From: Podarcis raffonei
Lineage: Eukaryota; Chordata; Lepidosauria; Squamata; Lacertidae
Direction of reading: 5' to 3'
Assembly (NCBI RefSeq): GCF_027172205.1
Contig: NC_070614.1
Coordinates: 38,136,001 to 38,200,000, forward strand
Length of the DNA: 64,000 bases
The notes under the pieces: model-generated
Seen by the model: the letters and a program-made list of their open reading frames with translations, nothing else
What the model was told of the DNA's origin: nothing
Database searches by the model: none
Made by a program: the position numbers and the translations under genes
In this document: positions 25,785-37,083 of the stretch, piece by piece
Numbering within the stretch: position 1 is the stretch's first letter
How the letters are laid out: each line of letters begins with the position of its first letter

Positions 25785-28082
25785 GATTCTATGAATACAC
25801 ACAAACACACCCCTACACCTGCTCTTCAGGAATTATTGTTTGCACACAGCCTTGGGTGTGAAGCACTATTTCAGCTCCTTGCTCTGCCATGAAGCTCACT
25901 GTGTGACCTTGGGAAAGACACAGTCTCTCAGCCTAACAACTTGGCTTCACAGGGCTGTTGTTATGAGCTGACAACTGCAAATCCCATCCTACGTTAAAAA
26001 GTGTTACAGGCATTATAAATAAGAGAAAGCTGAGGCTGAGCTGTAAGGAAAAGCCCAAGATGGAAAGCAAACGACCCTGGCAAATTATCTGTGCAGGTCT
26101 TTTGACTAGCCAGGTGGCTTCTAACCAAGGAGGAACTGCCCCACTCCACAACTATCTTTGCTAACACTCAACTCCTCGCCCCCACCTGCATCTGGCTTCA
26201 GGACCTAGTTTTTAGCAGATATAAAGAAGCAACTTCATGAGTCAAACCAGTGGACAGTCCAATGCAGTAATGTCTGTCCCAACATTTTAGGCAGGGTTAC
26301 CCAATATTTTTGACAAGAGATGATGGGGACTTTACACAAGTAAAGCAGGTGCCACAACTACTAAGCTATGGCCCTTCTGGAAAGTTAGGGTTGCTGCCTT
26401 ACTCTGGCAGTTCCTGGAACCTTCCTTAGCTGCACCATAGAGAAAAATTCAATAAGCATTCCTCATGCTGAGAGGAGCCTCACCTACTGAATTTCTGGCT
26501 GACATGGAGCTGTTTTAAGGCACCAGAGCCTTGCCAGAAGAAATGTAAAAAAGGCTGCAAGACTTCCAAATTGTTGCTTTTTTTCAGCATTCAGGAACTT
26601 GACCCCTCTCAACCTGCCAGAAAGGTTCTTCACCTCTGTTCTCAGAGGCAGCTCAAGACAGACAATGCAAAAATGCCACCCAGGCGAAAAGCACATCAAG
26701 TAAACTAAATCATTGCCAGTTTCATGCCTTTTAAAGTGTGGCACAACCTTGGACTTCATAACTGTTGGGTTATCCCCATGTGCTGTAACAAACATATAGT
26801 AGCACCTGCCCTCGTTCAAAAGGTAGGAGTCTGGTACCACATTGATGTGACCCTGAAGTGCCATAGCCTGTGTTGCCTCTACTGTGGTGCCCCCTGCTGA
26901 TGCCCTCCAACTTCTCAAGCTGCTGTTTCTCTTCTTCCTTGCCCTTTCAGCGCTGGCTTACTATCGTACAGCATCCAACTGTCACTGTCACCAGCAGCCA
27001 GCAGCTTCAGCTGCCCGCCACCAGAACCTGCCGGTGCGCTGTCTGCCTTGTCACATTATGGGATGCGACCCTCCTGCTCGACTGCACACAGCAAGTTTCT
27101 GGTTGAGCCGTGGCAGCCGGCAGGCTTCGGGACATGCTTGTTAGCAATTTATGATCCTGCTGAGGATAGATGGCAGCCTGCAGGGCTGGGATTCAAAGGA
27201 AACTGGGATTGCTGTAATCTCATAGACACAAGGCGGGGGTGGGGCAGCGGAGAGAGCGCTGTACCAAGGCCAAAGCAGTAGGGAGTCCTGTAGTGTGGAT
27301 ATCTGGCCAAGGCAAAGCACTGGTGCAAAACACAGGAGCTGCTGGGGTTGGGTACTGGTTTCCCAGGGAGCAAGTTTTGTCTCTACTTGGCAGCCCTTGG
27401 ATAAAAGTTTCAACAGATTTTAAGAACTTTTTTTGTTTGTTTCTTAAGCAGGCTTGTAAGTTATTTACCAAGTTGCTTATGGCGAGTTAGAATCCCCTTC
27501 ACATTTGCAAACGAAAAGAAAATGGTTGGTGTTTGTTATTCTTAACAGAACTAAATCTAGCTATGCCTGGACAGGCAGATTGCAGCAAAGGGAGAGAAGC
27601 AAGGCAGGACCACCCTATCAACTCTGCTGAGAAACCAATTCCATCAGGCTTCCCCTCTCCCCCATCTATCATTCAGTCACATCCATTCCATCAGGTTTCA
27701 GCAGAGGGAGAGATGGGTTTGGCTCCTCTTCTGCTTGAACCATTTCTATTCCAGCTGGTTATTGTAAGAACTTTGCAATTTAGAACTAAAGTCTGAGTTT
27801 GCATGTTTTTTCTTCTTCCCTCGCAATCTCTTCTTTCGTGCCATGACTTTGTAATCCCGAGATCAGGGACTCTATTTCTGATCTTTGTAAGCCACTCTGG
27901 GAACCTTTTCGGCTGAAAGGCCAGGTAAATATGTGCTGATTAAGTCATTAAATAAATATTGTTCATATCTAGGAACAATTATGAACTTTTTAGCAAAACT
28001 GGGTAGTGGTGTTATTTTAAAGAATGGCATGTGCCACTGCTGAATGTCAGGTTTTCCCATGAATCTTTTAAATTAAAATGAA

Positions 28083-28240
28083 CGTAAGAAGAGCCTGGAT
28101 CAGGCCAATGACACATTGAGTCTAGGAGCCTTTTTCTCACAGTGGTCAACCAGATGCCCGAAAAGAGCCAAGTGCAACAGCACTCTCCCGCTCCTCGGAG
28201 TTCCTGCAATTGGCATTCAGAGGACTACTGCCTCCAACAG
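28083..28240 (-). mobile_element. CR1-like LINE 3' end fragment, antisense
   Basis: GTAAGAAGAGCCTGGATCAGG, AACCAGATGCCCGAAAAG and GCAATTGGCATTCAGAGGAC correspond to the antisense repeat also at 41.6 kb. Confidence 0.55.
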
Positions 28241-28715
28241 TGTACATTCAGGTTTCTGTTGACACAAGGCTCTGAACTGAGACCTGAGTGTACACTGTTT
28301 GTACAGTGGAGAGGGCTCAGTAAGTATGAAAATTGGGGAACTCAATTGGGAGTTTGAATTTAAAATGTTGGGAGTGTATGCAAGAATAAGCAAAATCCAC
28401 ATGAATATAATGGACTAGGGTGGGTGAAAGGAGCTTATGCTGTGATTGAAGTATTGCTTTTGCCCTTTTATTTTATTTTCACCTAGTTGAGTATGCACTC
28501 AGTGACACAGGAGATTGCACAGTAAGGTTGTCACCTTTCTTTGTTTCGACAGAGACTTCTCATGTGTTTGACAGTAAAAAATCCAGATATTCTACAGTGG
28601 CATTGCCATGCAGCTGTTAAAGGCATACACCTTGAGGCGGTGGGCCTTTTGCTGCTCTCTCCTGCCATTTTTAAACCACTCAAGAGCAAGAGCATTTTGC
28701 TATTTTATCCTTTAA

Positions 28716-28740
28716 GTGTGTGTGTGTGTGTGTGTGTGTT
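28716..28740 (+). repeat. microsatellite (GT)n
   Basis: Twelve uninterrupted GT units. Confidence 0.9.
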
Positions 28741-29513
28741 TTGCTTTACACCTTAGGATCTAGAGGACTCTGACAACTCTGACTTGGCCAGATTAACCCC
28801 CCAAAACTTGACTCTGCCACTGCCAGATCTGTACTTAGCTCCACATCCAGCCACCATTTTTTTTATTTCAAAAGTTGGCGATGCCAAAAACTTTGTGTGT
28901 TCCCACTGCCCCTGACACAAAAGTAGGGATTTTATAGTTCAAATTGTCCTCTCCTTGAAAGCTTCTTTTCTCAGCCACACCCATATCGGCTGGGTTCTGG
29001 GGAAATCTCTTTCAGTAAAAGGATATTACATATAATGACATCTCATACTTCTTAAATTCCTTGAGAGTTTGGTCAAAAATCCAAAATACAGAATTAGTGC
29101 AACTTTGTCAGCAGAATCTTCTAAAGTTCTCTACTCACACAGAGGCATAATCATTCGTAGCTGACTAAGTGAGCTGCTTCAATATAAACTCACCGTGTAA
29201 GTACAGTACTCTTCTCTAGCAGGCAAGTCACGCCAGTCCCTATGTCCTGCTGAAATCCAGTGGATAACCTTTTGAATAAGAAAAAGGAAGAAAGGTGAAT
29301 GAGGTACTAACAAGCGCACTCCTATGTATTCCCTCAAAATTGAGCCCCATTGGACTCAATTATGATTACGCTCAGGTAAGTGCAGCATAAGCTAGGCAAC
29401 TGTAGGAAAGGAGACTATTTGTGACTATTTTTATTTGGTTTTGTTTTACGTGGTGGAAAATGACATAGTTGAGGTCATACTGAATTCTGTCTTCCAAGAG
29501 CGGTTGGGATTAG

Positions 29514-29645
29514 AAATCATAGAATTGTAGAGGCAGAAGGGACCCTGAGGATCATCTAGTCCAATCCCCTGCAATGCAGAAATATGCAGCTGCCCCATAT
29601 GGGGATCAAACCTGCAACCTCTGTGGTATCAGCACCATTAATTCC
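29514..29645 (-). mobile_element. CR1-tailed tRNA SINE, antisense and degraded
   Basis: ATCATAGAATTGTAGAGGCAG and TCATCTAGTCCAATCCCCTG are the antisense CR1-type tail; GGGGATCAAACCTGC fits a reversed tRNA B box. Same family as the copies at 41.8 and 48.4 kb. Confidence 0.6.
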
Positions 29646-29944
29646 TAAGAAAATAAATACTGCAGTTTGTACCTGCTAAAAAAAATCACCTCCTTTGACA
29701 CAGAAATCCTGCCAGAAATCCCAAATGTTTGAGAGCTAGCTGTGGCTATTCAGGAACAGTCTGTCCATGCTCAGAGACACAAGTACTTATTATGCATATG
29801 CCATGGCTAAGGTCTAGTACTAAAAATAAACTAATGATCTAGTTTGCTTAGTATGGCTGGCTGCTTTTGTTCTTCTGCGTATATAAACTCCTATGTTTGT
29901 AATAAAAACCTTTAAACCACTTTCACGGATGCCTTACGTATGTA

Positions 29945-30159
29945 CATTGGTACCTCGGGTTAAGTACTTAATTCGTTCTGGAGGTCCGTACTTAACCTGA
30001 AACTGTTCTTAACCTGAAGCACCACTTTAGCTAATGGGGCCTCCTGCTGCCGCTGCGTGATTTCTGGTCTCATTCTGAGGTAAAGTTCTTAACCTGAAGC
30101 ACTATTTCTGGGTTAGCGGAGTCTGTAACCTGAAGCGTATGTAACCCGAGATACCACTG
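29945..30159 (-). mobile_element. mariner-like MITE (CAGTGGTACC ends), inverted copy
   Basis: Flanked by TA at 29943-29944 and 30160-30161; ends CATTGGTACCTCGGGTT and AACCCGAGATACCACTG. It is 215 bp, a shorter relative of the 242-bp copies and in the other orientation. Confidence 0.8.
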
Positions 30160-30229
30160 TATATATTAAATAAATCTGTCAGCAAATAAACTGGCCCTTT
30201 GATTGATGACAATGTTCCACTTATTGCCA

Positions 30230-30410
30230 TATGAAGGACCATAGCTCAGTACAAGCCAAAGGTCCCTGGTTCGATCTGCAGCATCTGTGGGTGGAGTTGG
30301 GAGACTCTTGCCTGAAACCCTGGAGAGCAGCTGCCAGTCAGTGTAGACAATACTGAGCAAGATGGACCAATTGTCTCACTCAACATAAGGCAGTTTCCTA
30401 TGTTCCTATC
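30230..30410 (+). mobile_element. tRNA-derived SINE (AAGGCAGCTT-tail family)
   Basis: CCATAGCTCAGTACAAG is a decayed A-box head and GGTTCGATCTGC the B box; the body has CTGAAACCCTGGAGAGCAGC and ends CATAAGGCAGTTTCCTATG. Confidence 0.75.
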
Positions 30411-30655
30411 TCAGTAGTAAAAACTGCGTATTTGTATGCATTTTAACTAGATAATTAATTCATTGAAAGTGAGGAGAGAACGAGAGGATAGTGATTTTTA
30501 AGTGCTGTGAAGTAGAATAATTTATAGAATTACCGCGGCTGGGTTTATGGGGAGAAAAGCAACAGGCGCCTGAAATGGAGGATACCACTGAGCCTTTTAG
30601 TAGCACTTTAAAAACAAAATTTAAATAAATCAATAGGGCTGCGGTGAATAGTCGG

Positions 30656-31109
30656 TTGCCATGGTAATGGAACCAATTGCCCTTTTCTGAAATGGCGCTT
30701 CGGGATAGCGCTCTTTGTGGGGGTAGGGAGTCCTCTGCCCTGTTCCAAGATGTCCTTTGATAACTTGCCCACACTTAAAATGGCCGTTTCGGGGGGAAAT
30801 TAATAGGTGTATCAGTATGCAGTGCACGGCCTCTTTAGAGACAGCGCGGCTGCCGACTGCCCTTTTCTAAGATGGTGGCCGTCCGAGAGTAGCGCCTCTC
30901 AAAATGGCGGCAGGCATTCTCTGCCCATACTCAAAATGGCGCTCACTTTTTACCGTGTTTTCAAAGAGTAAAGCCGCGCAAACCATAAAAATAGGCTACC
31001 GCCATTCCATCTTTCCACAACTCTGATTTCCAGCGCTGACTTTCAGAGAGAAACTTCTCTAAGACTGCATTTATTTAAAACAGCAGTTTCCCTTAATAAA
31101 GATGGCGGC
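30656..31109 (+). promoter_or_regulatory. array of YY1-like motifs on a degenerate ~30-bp repeat
   Basis: Six forward YY1-like words occur: AAATGGCGC 30690, AAAATGGCCG 30777, AAGATGGTGGCC 30869, AAAATGGCGGC 30901, AAAATGGCGC 30933 and AAGATGGCGGC 31099. A reverse one (ACCGCCATT) is at 30998. Most are preceded by GCCC or GCCT plus 7-9 bases. These leading words start at 30679, 30737, 30767, 30859, 30894 and 30923, spaced close to one, two or three times about 30 bp. The block is CpG-rich compared with its surroundings and lies about 1.5-1.9 kb before GRWD1. Binding by YY1 is inference from the motif. Confidence 0.6.
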
Positions 31110-31881
31110 ATTCTTCTCTTTTAAAAAATGTGACAGGGTGCTAACGCTTAATACGGCTTCTAAACTCTCTTACCTAAAATATCTTAATTTGAATTCAAAG
31201 TGCGGAAAGAAGGCTTTGACCCGCTGAGTTACTAGGGGCAGGTTTTTTGAACCCCAACCGTGAGAGGGAGAATGACTAACGTTTTCCAATGTGGCCACCT
31301 GCTCCTTTTTCCTTTTAACTGAATTAGCGTTTCCCTTTTGAGAAACGTAGACTAAAAATTCTAGAGCGATCATTCCAATAGTCAAACACGGGACAATGAT
31401 CGTTTTGACGTAATTTTCTCTCGGATGTCGAGTGAAAGTGATAGCAGCCCATAGGACACAATGCAGAAATTCAGGAATATGTAGTGTAGCTATGGTTGGG
31501 CAGAAGCGTGCCCCAAAGTAGAATCTACCTGAAACGGGGTTTTATACTCTTAAGTTCTTGTTTTGTGTGACGAATGTGCGTGTCTGTTTGTATAAAATCT
31601 CAAAACATTTGCAAATTGTGCCGCAAATGCAAAACAAATACTCAGCCTTCTTTTTTATTCCTAACGGGTAGGATGGGGCGCTGAAGCTGAATAAGTTACA
31701 AGAACTCTGCAATTGAAGTCCAGGGATTTTATATTTAAAAATTAACGCTACACCGCATCCAGCCTTTGGCACAACAAGCACCCTTTTAAACGGTGTTTAA
31801 CAACTTTATTAATAATTTAATTTATTAATCACTTCCTATGAAACATCCCAAAGCGATTGATGATAAAAAAGGTATAGCTTC

Positions 31882-32324
31882 ATAGGGACAGAACTACCTA
31901 AACCGTAAAGAAACTTATTCTTGTATGCTACTACAGTGGCAAGAATGTTAATTGCCAGAAAATGGAAAGAAGCAAAGGAAGAATGGATACAAAACCTTAC
32001 GGAATTTGCAGAAATGGCGAAACTTACCAGAAGAATAAGACATCAAGATAACACAATTTTCATAAAAGAATGGAAATGGTTTATTGAATATTTAGATAAA
32101 TTGTAAACAGATAAAAACATTGGCAGGATTATTGTAATAACCTGCAGTTTCATATATTTAAAGATGAATAAATGAGCAAATTAAGTTAATTCGGACATGC
32201 AGAAGATATTAAAAATAAATTTAATAAACCGTAGAAAGAGGGGTTCTGAAATGTCAAAATGATTGCAAAATTAGTGTATAAGTGTATAAACTTGAAAAGT
32301 AAATCTTTTTTTAAAAAAATAAGG
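31882..32324 (+). mobile_element. 5'-truncated L1 LINE tail upstream of GRWD1
   Basis: The plus frame 31921-32106 codes MYATTVARMLIARKWK followed by WIQNLTEFAEMAKL and RRIRHQD, the same ORF2 C-terminus as the L1 copy at 2.7-3.4 kb but clearly diverged and lacking the short linker seen there. An A/T-rich 3' UTR follows to about 32324. Flanks AAGGTATAGCTTC (31869-31881) and AAGGTCTAGCTTC (32325-32337) match at 12 of 13 bases and may be the target-site duplication. Confidence 0.75.
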
Positions 32325-32399
32325 AAGGTCTAGCTTCTCACCTGACGAAGTTATTTTGAAAATTGAAAATCTTCCATACAAAATACACCTCAGGGGTAT

Positions 32400-32642
32400 T
32401 TAAAGTTTAAATCAATTTAAAGTGGTCTCTGGAATGCCCTCGCAACTCAAAAGTCAGAGCTTTACATGCAGTGAAGTCCTGCTAACGAGCTCCTCAAACA
32501 GAAATGTGGACACTGTAAATCGAGGTGCTCGCGGTAGTCTCCCATTTCTGCGTCTATGTTGAGTATACGTCATCGAAGGAGGAAAAGGGATGCCGAGCCC
32601 ATAGTGGGGCGTGGCTATGGAGAGCAGCTGCCCGCTTTCAAG
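32400..32642 (+). promoter_or_regulatory. GRWD1: presumed GRWD1 promoter and 5' leader
   Basis: The stretch just before the first coding exon has no TATA box in a sensible place and no dense CpG island. It contains a TACGTCA word at 32566-32572, a CREB/ATF-like half site, and several CpGs. The chosen start codon sits inside AAGATGGAGG, similar to the YY1 core that overlaps the start codon in some housekeeping promoters. An L1 tail fragment ends about 220 bases upstream of 32556. The assignment is by position only. Confidence 0.4.
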
Positions 32643-35600
32643 ATGGAGGAGCCCAGCACATGGGATGAGCCGAGCAGCGGCTCTAGTAGCAGCAATGAGG
32701 AGGATGAGGACATGGAAATGGAGGAGAAGGGGCAAGAAGAAGAGAAGGGTCGAGGGGGAGCTTATGTGCCAGGACAGGGGGCTCCTCCAGCACCTGGGGA
32801 AGAACTGGTGATGGACGAGGGTGCCTATCGCCTCTATCATCGCGCAGGCACAGGTCAGATCATGTATTGGAAGGGGGTGGGGTCTGTCTTTTTGGACTGG
32901 AAAGTAAGGGGACGCTTGCTAAGGTGCACGGGAAAGGATTCCAAGATTGTAGACAGAGAGGAATGGAGGTGGGAATTTGTCAGGGTATAGATGCATTGGT
33001 TCTTCAACGTGGGCCACACGGGTTAGTTTGGTTGTATAGACGAGCCTGATTCCTAAAGACCTCAGCCACAAATATTATGGGAATGTGGCATGGCATGTGA
33101 TGAGTGGCTGTAGGTTAGGAGCATCCTTTAGGGGCAGGAAGATATGGTGTGTGTGTATGTATATATATAGGATAGGTTTAAAGCGACAAGGGGTATGCAC
33201 TGAACCTCATTTGTAGCAAACCCATGACCTCTTAACCCTCACCAGCCACTTTGGTAAAGTTGCAAGAGCTGTGGCTAAATAGTAAGATTCAAAATAGATT
33301 CCACTGCATGTTTTTCCACGAAGTTAGTAATTGTGAGTACAGAACTAGGAGCTGAGGGCTGTGCCGGACCTCCTGTTGTACTATTTATATCAAAAAGGTG
33401 AAACAAATATTAAAAACACCACAAAGCAATTTCAGCATAAATATTTCCGGCAGAAAGGCCTAAAACTAAATCCGCAGTAAATTTACATACCATGTGTTAC
33501 ATATGTGTATATGTTAAGATACGAACAATTGTTTGCATACGGCAAGGAAGGTTATGACTGTAAATCAACGTGATGAAGAAAACTCACAGTAGATATGGGG
33601 GAAAGAGGGGAATTGCCACAGAAAGGAATGCTGATGTCCCTGTGTCTCCTTCGACCCTGTGCAGGTTCCCCTTGCTTGAGCTTTGACATTTTGCGAGATG
33701 CCCTGGGAGAGAATCGAACCACCTACCCGCTGAGCCTTCTCCTTTGTGCTGGAACTCAGGCTGAAACTGCCAATGCCAACAGGTGAGTTTGTGAGGAGCT
33801 TGGCTTCCAGCAAGCCAGCCACACTTGTCCTACTGAAGCCAGGACAAGAGGGTCTATAGCAGGGATGTGGGACCCCTGGCCTTCCCTTGTTAGACTCAGC
33901 TTTGCGGTCAGTTGTCGGGAATGCTGGGAACTGTAGTTCCCACCATCTGGAGGGCCAGAGGTTCACCATCCTTGAAAACACCTTCTTATAGACCACTGAA
34001 ATGTCTCATTTTCTCTCCCTCCTCCCTGCAAATAGGCTGATGGTGATGAAGATGCACCACCTCTATGGGACCAAACGCGCTGGCAAGGATTCTTCAGGGT
34101 CAGAGAGTAGCAGCGACAGTGAAAGTGATGAAGACGAAGAGAAAAAACCCCAACTGGAACTGGCCATGGTCCCCCATTATGGGGGTATTAACAGAGTTCG
34201 GGTACGAACCATATTTCCTGCTGGTCTCTCACTCTGCTCTGGCACAGTTCTCTACCTTAATGGTCTGTTGTTGTTTTGATAGGTGACAGAATTAGGTGGG
34301 TCACAGATCGCAGCGGTTTGGTCTGAGAAGGGGCAGGTGGACATATACGACCTACAGCGCCCCCTCGTGGCCCTGTCCGACTCTCAAGCCATGGCAGCCT
34401 TTCTGCGAGAAGAGCAGGCCAAGATCAAACCTGTCTTCTCATTCGCTGGGCATATGACGGAAGGATTTGCTGTGGACTGGTCTCCCAAGAAACCAGGTAA
34501 TCAGCTGGGATGGAATGGGAATGGAGTTGGCAGAGCTGGGAACGTAGGCACAGGAGACCTGGACCGGTGGGACTGCAGTTCAGAATAACTTGTGCCTCAC
34601 CTATTCCAGGGACTCTTTTGACTGGTGATTGCAACAAGAACATCCATCTGTGGACACCCAAGGAAGATGGATCATGGCTTGTAGACCAGCGGCCTTTCAC
34701 AGCCCACACTGCATCAGTGGAAGACCTGCAGTGGTCCCCAAATGAAGCTACGGTGAGGAAGTGGTTTGATGGGTGCAGCTTGCTTTACAGTGAAAATTTC
34801 TGTGCTTGGGGAAATGTTAATGTGCTTCCTAATTACCTGGGACTTAATCAAAGTGTTTCAAATCAGCTAAGGCTGCATTTTTTATTTTTTTAAAAGGCAG
34901 TTGCCTATTATTTCTCTTGCATATGCTTGGCCACAAGGTTGGTTTAATGGAATCTGAAATCAGATTAGCCTTGATTTATATTTTTAAAAAAGCTAAGTCG
35001 AAGATCAGATCCTGGTGTCAGGTGAAGTTTTCCTTTCCAGGTGGGCTTGAATTTAAGCTGGTATTGTAAAGCAAAAATGTTCCTTTGCCCACACGGTTTT
35101 CCTTTCCTCACATGCTTTGAAATCAAGAATTTTCCTTTATGCTGCCTTTGTGGTTTGAAACCAAATTGTGTGGGCAAAAGAAGCAGGTCTTGTTGACACT
35201 TGCACCTGCAAGCCCCACTTTCTGTAGGGGTTGGCTCTACTTGAAGTTCCTGAGTGGAACCAATTCCAGGGTAGCTTGCATTTGCCACTACATTTCAAAG
35301 GAATTGAATGTAAGCCCCGCTTGTCAAAGAACAACTCCTGATCCTCTGCAGCTGTATTTTTACCTGCACCCAGCTTGATAAGACATCGGGTGGGGATTTC
35401 TTAGGGGTGGGGACTGCCTTACAGCAGCCATATTAAGACCCCTGCCAGGCCTAATGCTATGCTCTGCCTTTGCAGTCAGAGGTAGTGATGCTTCTGACTA
35501 CCAGTTGCTGAAAACCACAGGAAAGTGCTCTGGTTTTGCTTGCAGGCTTCTCATGGGCATCTGACTGGCCACAGGGAGGACCGGAAGCTGGGCTTGATTG

Positions 35601-37083
35601 GCCTGATCCAGCAGACTCTTCCTGTGGTCTGAATTAGGCCTCCAATACAGAGGTTCTCCACTGCATCACTTTGCATGGCTTTTTCCACATTTCCTTTTAC
35701 CTGTGTTCCACTGCATTGGATATACCTGTGCCTTTTCTCCTTCCTATTCATTGTGGACAAAATCTCAAATTCTGCAAAAGCTTTACACGAACAGCACAGA
35801 ATGAACGTATTTATTATACGAAGGTCAATGTACCTAGGCACTGCTTTGCTAACCATAGCACAGGTCGTTAAGCCAAGATTTGTAATTACCAGGTAACTGG
35901 CCAGATTCAGAACATCAGTGCACAAGTTTTGATGCTAAACTTTGACAACAGTTCACAGGGGAAAGGCCGATTTATACGACTTCATAAGGGCATACTGGAA
36001 TTTGCATGGGGAACAAGGCCCGATGCAGGGACGTGAGCGCTCTCTGCTATGTTTAACCATAACAATTCTTTGCTCTTGTACTTGGATCAGGTTTTTGCTT
36101 CCTGCTCAGCGGATGCCTCCATCCGCATCTGGGATACACGGGCGCCACCGGGGAAAGCCTGCATGCTGACCGCCAGCCAGGCACATGATGCAGACGTCAA
36201 CGTCATCAGCTGGAATCGAAACGAGCCCTTCATCGTCAGTGGTGGCGATGATGGGATCCTCAGGATCTGGGACCTCAGGCAGTTCCAGGTTAGAAATTGC
36301 TGTCAAAATATGTTAGGGAAAACCTTTAGATCAGGAGTTGGCAACCTAAGGCCCATGGGCCACAAGTAGCCCACGGGAGTCATTTAAGCTGCCTGCGAGC
36401 CGAGCCACCTGCTCGGCGAGTCCCCGCATGCTGCGCTAAACCAGCATGGCGCAGGGACTCACTTCTGCAGCACTGGAAATCGCAGTCGCGCTTGCTCATG
36501 CACACATGCGATTCGGCCCACGGAGGTATCTCTGCTGGAGTGAACTGGCCCAGGCAAGGTAAACCTTGCCGACCCCTGCTTTAGATGTTGCTGAACTACA
36601 ACTCCCATCAGCCCCAGTGAGCATGGCCAGGGATGATGGGAGTTGTAGTTCAGCAACATTTGGAGGGACAAAGGTTCCCCACACCTGTACACATTATTTC
36701 CCCTTCAAATCTTCTTCACAAGCAATAGCCCTCAAACTCAGCCCTTCTTTTGTCCTCCCCTTTCTCTGCAGAAAGGGTCAGCTGTCGCCACCTTCAAGCA
36801 GCACACGGCACCCATCACGTCCGTCGAATGGCACCCTACAGACAGCGGTGTGTTTGCAGCCTCCGGTGCCGATGACCAGGTGACGCAGTGGGACTTGGCT
36901 GTAGAGCGAGACGAGGAAGCAGAGGCCAAGGACCCAGCTTTGGCCTCCATCCCACCCCAGCTACTGTTTGTTCACCAGGGAGAGAACGACATTAAGGAGC
37001 TGCATTGGCATCCGCAGTGCCCTGGCACCCTCGTCACCACAGCCCTATCTGGCTTCAACATCTTCCGGACTATCAGCGTCTGA
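32643..37083 (+). CDS. GRWD1: GRWD1, glutamate-rich WD-repeat protein 1 (7 coding exons)
   Basis: Coding exons 32643-32853, 33665-33782, 34036-34201, 34283-34496, 34610-34752, 36091-36288 and 36772-37083 join in frame at GT-AG junctions and give 453 residues (human 446). The family is a nucleolar ribosome-biogenesis and histone-binding WD40 protein that also acts at replication origins; that role is known from the family, not shown here. Visible: an acidic N-terminus (residues about 1-35), a second Ser/Glu/Asp run at about 128-145, the family block [19 protein letters not shown], then WD repeats with signatures IHLWTP, IRIWDTR, LRIWDLR and VTQWDLA, ending FRTISV. The start was chosen at 32643, where AAGATGG is a strong Kozak context and the length fits human. 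An in-frame ATG at 32556 in a weak context would add 29 Arg-rich residues. It is tail to tail with TSEN34. Identification is near certain; only the start is open. Confidence 0.96.
33864..33975. mobile_element. short foldback element, family C, in GRWD1 intron 2
   Basis: GGGACCCCTGGCCTTCC on the left and ATCTGGAGGGCCAGAGGTTC on the right, with GGGAACTGTAGTTCCCACC between. A degraded copy of the common ACTACAACTCCCATC palindrome. Confidence 0.55.
35420..35640 (+). mobile_element. CR1-like LINE 3' end in GRWD1 intron 5
   Basis: GTAGTGATGCTTCTGACTACC, GAAAACCACAGG and GGCCTGATCCAGCAGACTCTT give the same order as the fragment at 11.7-11.9 kb. Confidence 0.6.
36309..36688. mobile_element. family C foldback element split by a hAT-like insertion (GRWD1 intron 6)
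   Basis: The left stub GTTAGGGAAAACCTTTAGAT continues after the hAT insert as GTTGCTGAACTACAACTCCC, and the right half is its mirror (GGGAGTTGTAGTTCAGCAAC, then CAAAGGTTCCCCACACCTG). The palindrome centres near 36625. The 32-36 bp arms closest to the centre are almost perfect. Confidence 0.75.
36332..36578. mobile_element. hAT-like element, 247 bp, with perfect 8-bp target-site duplication
   Basis: Ends CAGGAGTTGGCAACC and CCTTGCCGACCCCTG are inverted repeats of the widespread hAT type. The 8-bp duplication CTTTAGAT occurs at 36324-36331 and 36579-36586. The body is CpG-rich and has no coding potential. Confidence 0.85.

Larger units (their letters stand above)
24536..29513. other. intergenic, unassigned
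   Basis: Holds two microsatellites, one antisense CR1 fragment, and a LINE-like tail at about 27880-27960 (AAGCCACTCTGGGAACC...AATAAATA). Open frames up to 144 codons (26484-26918) show no family resemblance or coding-like composition and are rejected. Confidence 0.4.

Noticed and set aside
26484-26918. 144-codon minus-strand open frame
   Set aside because: No family motif, no good splice sites in matching phase and no neighbouring exon.
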